Part shown: one piece after another, positions 14,985-18,954 of the stretch
Layout: every line of letters begins with the position of its first letter
Numbering within the stretch: the stretch's first letter is position 1
Assembly: GCA_018065685.1 (NCBI GenBank)
Contig: JAGHSU010000060.1
Coordinates: 1-18,954 of the forward strand
Direction of reading: 5' to 3'
Length of the DNA: 18,954 nucleotides
From: Candidatus Methanocorpusculum equi
GTDB taxonomy: Archaea > Halobacteriota > Methanomicrobia > Methanomicrobiales > Methanocorpusculaceae
Program-made: the position numbers and the translations under genes
The notes under the pieces: model-generated
Told to the model about the DNA's origin: nothing
Databases searched by the model: none
Seen by the model: the letters and a program-made list of their open reading frames with translations, nothing else

Positions 14985-15458
14985 TTACTCTTCCTCTGCT
15001 GCTTTCCGGAGAGCTTCCATATACGCCGAAATATCAAGCCCGTAGCGTTTCGAGAGGATAACGACCGCGGCACTGGAACCTAACAGATCATCAAAATGCT
15101 TCTGGATTGCCTGAAGCTCTGCCGCAAGCTCTTTTATCCCGCGGCCGGTCTTTTCCGACAAAAGCTGCAGGATACGCTCTACCGGGTCCTCGTTTTCCGG
15201 AACGGCAAAAACCGCATCCGTCGGTTTGAACCCGAGCGGAATCTTTTCTTCCTGCAGATGCTCTGCGAGTGTATATTCCCCCTCCTTTTCCTCGATATAA
15301 CAGCCGCGCGCCGCAGCGAGGGCAATCAGCTTTTTTGCATCATCACTTGACATCCAGCGCTTTTCAAGCGTAAAATAATACAGCAGATTTGCCCGTGCAA
15401 GGGTCGTCTGGCGTGAATGCTTAAACGGGGCGGCAGCAGTTGTTTCAAATTCTCCCAT
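14985..15458 (-). CDS. DUF2240 family protein
   Basis: This 157-residue cytoplasmic protein matches the archaeal DUF2240 pattern as I remember it: an AAPFK start, a segment like NLLYYFTLEKRWMSSDDAKKLIALAAARG, then a two-strand step (CYIEEKEGEYTLAE) that looks like a winged-helix fold. The later part includes IPLGFKPTDAVF and a helical C-terminus ending in KRYGLDISAYMEALRKAAEEE. The function of the family is unknown. It is near genes for eS8 and HypB on the same strand but is probably transcribed separately, since a hairpin and T-run separate it from eS8. The ATG lies 7-37 bases after A+T-rich TATA-like sequences, and no Shine-Dalgarno site is evident. Confidence 0.75.
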   Translation of the reverse strand: MGEFETTAAAPFKHSRQTTLARANLLYYFTLEKRWMSSDDAKKLIALAAARGCYIEEKEGEYTLAEHLQEEKIPLGFKPTDAVFAVPENEDPVERILQLLSEKTGRGIKELAAELQAIQKHFDDLLGSSAAVVILSKRYGLDISAYMEALRKAAEEE

Positions 15459-15517
15459 AGTCTGTATTATAGTTCGCGCTGGAAAGCAATAAAGAATCCG
15501 TTAAAAATCCGGTGAAA

Positions 15518-15546
15518 AAATATTTGGAGTGTGTCCTATGACACAC
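15518..15546 (-). terminator. Hairpin plus T-run after the eS8 gene
   Basis: On the minus strand a perfect 7-base stem, GTGTGTC-ATAG-GACACAC (15529-15546), is followed by TCCAAATATTTTTT. It lies about 30 bases after the eS8 stop codon and resembles an intrinsic terminator. Confidence 0.6.
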
Positions 15547-15577
15547 CTGCGGTTTTGTATGATGAAATCCGTGAATC

Positions 15578-15955
15578 TTACTCGAGTAAGACTGCGTTTA
15601 TTACGCCATCCTGTCCCGGGCGGCTTACAATGCGTGCCTTTCCGAGATCGGTTGCGATAACCGCTCCCTTTGTCATAAGGTTACGGCGGACATAGTTCGG
15701 GTTTGCTGCGTTTTCAGCAACTGATAAAATCTTAACCTTCTGAACTTTTCCTGTCTTGCTGTCGCTGACGTTTGCAAAGTCTGCCTTTAATGCGCGGACT
15801 TTGGTGTTTCCTCCGGTTACCCGGATGGTCTTAATCTTCATCTCTCCGACAACGGTATCTGCCGGGGATCTTCCAATTTCGGTCCGTCTCTTGCCGCGGG
15901 CTGCGTGATAGCGGCCGCCGGTAGATTTACGGGTTGATTTTCCCTGCCAAAGCAT
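15578..15955 (-). CDS. rps8e: 30S ribosomal protein eS8 (S8e)
   Basis: This 125-residue small-subunit ribosomal protein of archaea and eukaryotes is basic at the N-terminus (WQGKSTRKSTGGRYHAARGKRR), with the family patterns IGRSPADT, IRVTGGNTKVRALKADFANV, ENAANPNYVRRNLMTKGAVI and a C-terminal PGQDGVINAVLLE. The length matches archaeal S8e. A strong TTAGGAGAT Shine-Dalgarno site (15962-15970) lies six bases before the ATG, so this gene is not leaderless, unlike many around it. Its predicted leader holds a long inverted repeat. Confidence 0.95.
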   Translation of the reverse strand: MLWQGKSTRKSTGGRYHAARGKRRTEIGRSPADTVVGEMKIKTIRVTGGNTKVRALKADFANVSDSKTGKVQKVKILSVAENAANPNYVRRNLMTKGAVIATDLGKARIVSRPGQDGVINAVLLE

Positions 15956-15982
15956 TTTAATATCTCCTAAGGTTTAGTATCT

Positions 15983-16050
15983 CTGATGAAGATATCGGAT
16001 ATCGTCGGATATCTGACATCATCAGTTTTCTCCATAGTCCTATATTTATT
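15983..16050 (-). promoter_or_regulatory. eS8 promoter and structured leader
   Basis: The minus-strand TATA element AATAAATATA (16041-16050) predicts transcription start near 16018 and a leader of about 60 bases. A two-part inverted repeat covers that leader: CTGATGA (15983-15989) pairs with TCATCAG (16019-16025), and AGATATC (15990-15996) pairs with GATATCT (16008-16014), with a GACA bulge. The motif (A/G)GATATC occurs three times in 15990-16013. Confidence 0.5.
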
Positions 16051-16084
16051 AGTTCTTTTTGTATATTAATTCACAGGGTACCAT

Positions 16085-16738
16085 TCAGGAGAGAATTGCA
16101 TCCGCAACCTCTTTGACGCCTTCGCCTTTTTTGAGGTTCGTCTTGATGATAATCATCTCCGGATTGTACCGTTTAATGTCCGCTTCCATCCGCTCAATGC
16201 TGCATCCGACTGCTTCTGCGAGGTCAATCTTGTTGATAACCGCAATCTGGCAGTCGCGGAACATCATTGGGTGTTTGTTTACGACATCGTCGCCTTCCGT
16301 TGTGGAGATGACAACAATCCGTTTCTCCGCGCCGAGCTTGAAATCAGTGGGGCAGACCATGTTTCCGACGTTTTCAATCAGACAGATGTCAACGTCGTCG
16401 AGATTTAAGTGATCTAATGCATGGTGAACGAGGTGGGCATCAAGATGACATTCCTTTCCGGTATTTGCGTTGTATGCCTGAATTCCGGTCCCGGTAATCC
16501 GCTTGAAGTCGTCATCCCCGTAGACGTCGCCTGCGATTGCTGCTGTTACCAGTCCGCGCTTTTTAAACTCGGGGACAATCTGTTCGACGAGGGAGGTTTT
16601 TCCCGAGCCGATTGCTCCGAGGAGATCAAACGCGCGCACGCCGTGTTCGCGGAAATGCTCGGCGTTATGCTCTGCAAGTTTGTTGTTGGCGCCGTATATT
16701 TCGGCTTCCATTGATATGTCAACGTGGTGCATGCTCAT
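16085..16738 (-). CDS. hypB: Hydrogenase nickel-incorporation GTPase HypB
   Basis: HypB is a GTPase that helps HypA insert nickel into [NiFe]-hydrogenases. The 217-residue product has the P-loop GAIGSGKTS (41-49), the AGDVYGDDD switch region, NTGKECHLDAHLVHHAL with C97 and H98, NVGNMVCP with C129 (the G-domain metal site at the dimer interface), VISTTEGDD, and the base-specificity motif NKID. The N-terminal CxxCGC nickel motif of bacterial HypB is absent, as is usual in methanogens. A second ATG two codons later (16732) gives the same numbering as I remember for the Methanocaldococcus protein (C95, H96, C127) and may be the true start. A TATA box at 16756-16765 makes a leaderless message likely for either start. 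HypB implies that the organism uses [NiFe]-hydrogenases. Confidence 0.95.
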   Translation of the reverse strand: MSMHHVDISMEAEIYGANNKLAEHNAEHFREHGVRAFDLLGAIGSGKTSLVEQIVPEFKKRGLVTAAIAGDVYGDDDFKRITGTGIQAYNANTGKECHLDAHLVHHALDHLNLDDVDICLIENVGNMVCPTDFKLGAEKRIVVISTTEGDDVVNKHPMMFRDCQIAVINKIDLAEAVGCSIERMEADIKRYNPEMIIIKTNLKKGEGVKEVADAILS

Positions 16739-16755
16739 ATATTAGCTATCAAACG

Positions 16756-16765
16756 GTTTATAGAT
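16756..16765 (-). promoter_or_regulatory. hypB TATA box
   Basis: TCTATAAACC on the minus strand is centred about 23-29 bases before the two candidate hypB start codons. No Shine-Dalgarno site is present between them. Confidence 0.5.
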
Positions 16766-16789
16766 ACCCATCATGCAGTTCACGGGGGG

Positions 16790-16929
16790 AAATAACAAAG
16801 ACGGTAAAACGGAACCGGACGGATAAAGAAAAGGGATGGGGGAGACATAGAAATGAGGCGGAGGGGATGAAGAAGGGGGGACAAAATGAGATACAAATAT
16901 AGCATAGGAAAAGAAACAGATAAGAAGAT
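16790..16929. promoter_or_regulatory. hypB/SRP19 divergent spacer with polypurine tract and SRP19 TATA
   Basis: About 16820-16880 is strongly A/G-rich on the plus strand. AAATATAG at 16895-16902 is the probable SRP19 TATA box, about 30 bases before the ATG at 16930. No gene is seen. Confidence 0.45.
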
Positions 16930-17187
16930 ATGGCACAAAGAGTTCTGTACCCCTGCTACTTCGATGAAAAACTGACGCGAAAAGAGGGAAGACGGGTTGC
17001 ACGCGGGCTTGCGGTAGGAAACCCCACGGCATCAGCGGTCATGCGTGCTGCACGTGCTCTCGGTCTGAAACCGATCCTGGAAACAAAACCGCACCCTGCG
17101 CGCTGGTTTACAGGCGAGGGGAGAATTGCAGTCGAGTTCGACGGCTCAAAAGAGGAACTGCTGAAAAAAATCGCGGAAAACCTCTGA
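16930..17187 (+). CDS. srp19: Signal recognition particle 19 kDa protein
   Basis: SRP19 binds the tips of 7S SRP RNA helices 6 and 8 and promotes loading of SRP54 for membrane targeting of nascent proteins. The 85-residue product has the family start YPCYFDEKLTRKEGRRVARGLAV, then NPTASAVMRAARALGLKP, and the Lys/Arg-rich KPHPARWFTGEGRIAVEF segment. It is the first gene of the SRP19-gar1-tfb cluster, a gene order I know from related methanogens. A 247-base gap containing T runs and a new TATA box separates it from the gar1 start, so gar1 has its own promoter. Confidence 0.95.
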   Translation: MAQRVLYPCYFDEKLTRKEGRRVARGLAVGNPTASAVMRAARALGLKPILETKPHPARWFTGEGRIAVEFDGSKEELLKKIAENL

Positions 17188-17206
17188 TCCGCCCCGTACA
17201 AAACCA

Positions 17207-17216
17207 TTTCTTTTTT
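17207..17216 (+). terminator. Oligo-T terminator after SRP19
   Basis: TTTCTTTTTT begins about 20 bases after the SRP19 stop codon. It is followed by inverted repeats rather than preceded by a hairpin, as in archaeal oligo-T termination. Confidence 0.5.
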
Positions 17217-17230
17217 ATACCCCATTCCGA

Positions 17231-17260
17231 AATCCGGCCCCTCTCCGGAAATTCCGGATT
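17231..17260. repeat. Nested palindromes in the SRP19-gar1 gap
   Basis: TCCGGAAATTCCGGA (17244-17258) is a perfect palindrome centred on one A. AATCCGG (17231-17237) pairs with CCGGATT (17254-17260), giving an alternative stem. It lies about 90-115 bases upstream of the gar1 TATA box. Its role is unknown. Confidence 0.5.
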
Positions 17261-17345
17261 GAAGCATTCTTCCTTTTCAAAACAGGATTTCCCGACTGAA
17301 TCTGCGGTTTTCCGGAATCAGGCAGTACAGTCCGTTGTGGAAAAA

Positions 17346-17357
17346 ACTATATATGCA
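17346..17357 (+). promoter_or_regulatory. gar1-tfb promoter (TATA box)
   Basis: AAACTATATATG predicts transcription start near 17378. A second TATA-like element, CATATAAATA, lies at about 17380-17389. Either gives a leader long enough for the Shine-Dalgarno site used by gar1. Confidence 0.55.
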
Positions 17358-17434
17358 AGAACAGCAACATATGTATCTGCATATAAATAATGCGGTTTAG
17401 AACTGCCGCGTATGCGAAAAATCCGGAGACAGGG

Positions 17435-17713
17435 ATGGCAAAATCTGCAGGAGTTGTTACAGCACACCTTGGTTCAAAACTTCTTATAGCCCAATGTGAC
17501 GCGGGACAGCTCCCGCCGCTCTATGCGGATGTTGCAGATGGGTCGGACTGTCCTGTAGGAAAAATCGTTGACCTCTACGGCAGTGTCGGAAAGCCGTACA
17601 TCACCGTCTTGTGCGGGGATAACAAGCGTCCGGATATCGGGGATGAAATCTACACCGTCCCGGATACCAAAGCAGGACACAAAAAAAGATACCCGTACAG
17701 GAAAAGGAGTTAA
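17435..17713 (+). CDS. gar1: H/ACA RNP protein Gar1
   Basis: Gar1 is part of the H/ACA ribonucleoprotein that makes pseudouridine in rRNA, and it binds the Cbf5 catalytic subunit. The core beta-barrel is recognisable: AGVVTAHLGSKLLIAQC, then PVGKIVDLYGSVGKPYITVL and DIGDEIYTVPD, with a basic tail HKKRYPYRKRS. ATG at 17435 (92 residues) is preferred because the family homology begins there and GGAG lies six bases upstream. An in-frame ATG at 17390 would add 15 residues unlike the family and has no ribosome-binding site. The tfb start codon follows three bases after the stop, and its AAGGAGT Shine-Dalgarno site lies inside the last gar1 codons, so the two genes are co-transcribed. Confidence 0.87.
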   Translation: MAKSAGVVTAHLGSKLLIAQCDAGQLPPLYADVADGSDCPVGKIVDLYGSVGKPYITVLCGDNKRPDIGDEIYTVPDTKAGHKKRYPYRKRS

Positions 17714-17716
17714 ATT

Positions 17717-18745
17717 ATGGCATCTGAAATGGAAAAACTGAAACAGTTAAAGCAGCAGCGGGAAAAGATTCGGGAGCGTCAGGGTATTTCTGTTCCGCAA
17801 AGGGAAAAGGAAAAGCCGGAAATCACGCACGATGACCAGGCAATCACTGTGTGCCCGGAGTGCGGAAGCAGACAGCTGGTGCACGACTATGAACGCGCAG
17901 AACTGGTCTGTCAGAACTGCGGTCTGGTCCTCGACGACGACTTCATTGACAGAGGACCTGAGTGGCGTGCATTCGACCATGACCAGCGCATGAAGCGTTC
18001 ACGTGTCGGGGCACCGATGACCTTTACGATTCACGATAAGGGATTATCCACAATGATTGACTGGAGAAACCGTGACTCGTACGGACGTGCAATATCATCA
18101 AAGAACCGTGCACAGCTCTACCGTCTGCGCAAATGGCAGAGAAGAATCAGAGTCTCCAATGCAACGGAACGAAACCTCGCCTTTGCCTTATCTGAACTTG
18201 ACCGTATGGCCTCTGCTCTGGGTCTTCCGCGAAACGTAAGAGAGACCGCGGCAGTTGTCTATCGTGATGCGGTGGATAAGAATCTGATTCGCGGACGAAG
18301 TATTGAAGGAGTGGCAGCAGCTGCCCTTTATGCGGCCTGCAGACAGTGCAATGTTCCAAGAACCCTCGATGAGATTGCAGAGGTATCCCGTGTCAGCAGA
18401 AAAGAGATTGGAAGAACATACCGCTTCATCTCCCGTGAACTCGGATTAAAACTTCTCCCGACCGCACCGGGCGACTATGTGCCGCGGTTCTGCTCCGGTC
18501 TTGGATTAAAAGGAGATGTGCAGTCACGTGCAATGGAGATTTTAAAGCAGGCGGGAGAACGCGAACTTACAAGCGGAAGAGGACCAACAGGCGTTGCAGC
18601 TGCAGCAATTTACATCTCCTCCATCCTTTCCGGCGAGAGAAGAACCCAGCGTGAGGTAGCTGACGTGGCAGGAGTCACCGAGGTAACCATCAGAAACAGA
18701 TACAAAGAGCTTGCAGAGCGGCTCGATATAGAGATCATCTTATAA
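17717..18745 (+). CDS. tfb: Transcription initiation factor TFB
   Basis: TFB is the archaeal TFIIB homologue. It binds the TBP-TATA complex and the BRE and recruits RNA polymerase. The 342-residue product has a charged helical N-terminal extension (1-40), a zinc ribbon with C46, C49, C65 and C68 (CPECG...CQNCG), and a linker with the B-reader-like segment [19 protein letters not shown]. Two cyclin repeats follow (about 140-235 and 240-335). The second ends in [20 protein letters not shown], the BRE-recognition helix-turn-helix. Length and motifs are normal and complete. It is co-transcribed with gar1. The TATA elements in front of most genes here are the sites this factor would serve. Confidence 0.97.
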   Translation: MASEMEKLKQLKQQREKIRERQGISVPQREKEKPEITHDDQAITVCPECGSRQLVHDYERAELVCQNCGLVLDDDFIDRGPEWRAFDHDQRMKRSRVGAPMTFTIHDKGLSTMIDWRNRDSYGRAISSKNRAQLYRLRKWQRRIRVSNATERNLAFALSELDRMASALGLPRNVRETAAVVYRDAVDKNLIRGRSIEGVAAAALYAACRQCNVPRTLDEIAEVSRVSRKEIGRTYRFISRELGLKLLPTAPGDYVPRFCSGLGLKGDVQSRAMEILKQAGERELTSGRGPTGVAAAAIYISSILSGERRTQREVADVAGVTEVTIRNRYKELAERLDIEIIL

Positions 18746-18752
18746 AAACCCC

Positions 18753-18773
18753 TTATTTTTAAAATATTTTTTA
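18753..18773 (+). terminator. Oligo-T terminator after tfb
   Basis: TTATTTTTAAAATATTTTTTA follows the tfb stop codon by about ten bases and contains T5 and T6 runs. Confidence 0.6.
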
Positions 18774-18876
18774 TACGGACTTATTTTCCCGGACAGGCGA
18801 ACCCGCTACGAAATAAAACTGTAAACGTTATAACATTTTTACGCCAAATAAGTATATGTAGTATCCCGAAATTAGT
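18774..18876. other. Spacer between tfb and the minus-strand gene end
   Basis: A+T-rich sequence without a recognisable gene. T-rich stretches on both strands suit termination of the convergent transcripts. Confidence 0.4.
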
Positions 18877-18954
18877 TCAGTATTTATCTGATTCTGAATC
18901 GCATCCATCACACGCAGCCCAGAACCAGCTGTTCACGTAGTTCAGGATTCTTTC
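18877..18954 (-). CDS. Possible 3' end of an unidentified gene (partial)
   Basis: The last 78 bases are open on the minus strand and end with TGA at 18877. The tail reads ERILNYVNSWFWAACDGC followed by an acidic DSESDKY end. The composition looks like protein (aromatic residues, a CxxC pair, a charged terminus), and its position convergent to tfb is sensible. Only 25 residues are visible, so neither the product nor even its reality is certain. Confidence 0.4.
   Translation of the reverse strand, partial: ERILNYVNSWFWAACDGCDSESDKY

Noticed and set aside
15983..16025. C/D box sRNA (TGATGA at 15984 and CTGA at 16013)
   Set aside because: Box spacing is about 23 bases with no internal D'/C' boxes, and the sequence is explained by the inverted repeat in the eS8 leader.

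Overview
The window is from a methanogenic archaeon, most likely order Methanomicrobiales and close to Methanocorpusculum. The taxon is my inference from gene content and remembered gene order, not from a search. The archaeal evidence is firm: eL37, eS8, an Sm-like protein, SRP19, Gar1, transcription factor TFB, pyruvoyl-dependent arginine decarboxylase, and TATA boxes 22-30 bp upstream of several start codons.

Layout. 1-713 (minus): a nucleoside hydrolase with a lipoprotein signal, interrupted by an in-frame TAG and cut by the window edge. 853-1674 (minus): a YdjM-type membrane protein. 1748-3593 (minus): LSm, eL37 and purF in one probable transcription unit. 3753-5084 (plus): glutamine synthetase. 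5329-9153 (minus): two diverged PepD-type M20 dipeptidase genes, both with lipoprotein signals and both frameshifted, with a small secreted coiled-coil protein between them. 9297-9381 (minus): tRNA-Leu(CAG). 9507-10007 (plus): a flavin-binding PNPOx-like protein. 10110-12377 (minus): B12-dependent ribonucleotide reductase, divergent from pdaD (12521-13009, plus). 12975-14315 (minus): an HTH plus triple-PAS regulator. 14652-16738 (minus): rubredoxin, a DUF2240 protein, eS8 and HypB. 16930-18745 (plus): SRP19, gar1 and tfb. 18877-18954 (minus): a probable gene end running off the window.

Most genes are informational or core metabolic and are intact. PurF and glutamine synthetase lie close together and both handle nitrogen. 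HypB serves hydrogenase maturation, in keeping with a hydrogen-using methanogen. NrdJ makes deoxynucleotides, and pdaD starts polyamine synthesis.

Two things stand out. First, the three exported hydrolases (nucleoside hydrolase and both PepDs) share a lipobox Cys at residue 24, and all three are broken: one nonsense codon and three short-repeat length changes. Every housekeeping gene around them is intact, which argues against random sequencing error and for selective decay, or possibly slippage-driven on/off switching. Second, PurF has a conserved phosphoribosyltransferase half but has lost the recognisable glutaminase active-site residues, including the N-terminal Cys, so it probably uses free ammonia or a partner.

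Several inverted repeats sit at informative places: on the nrdJ core promoter, upstream of the PAS regulator, in the eS8 leader, and between convergent genes at 10.05 kb. I found no CRISPR array, insertion sequence, rRNA or prophage, and no demonstrable new defence or biosynthetic system.
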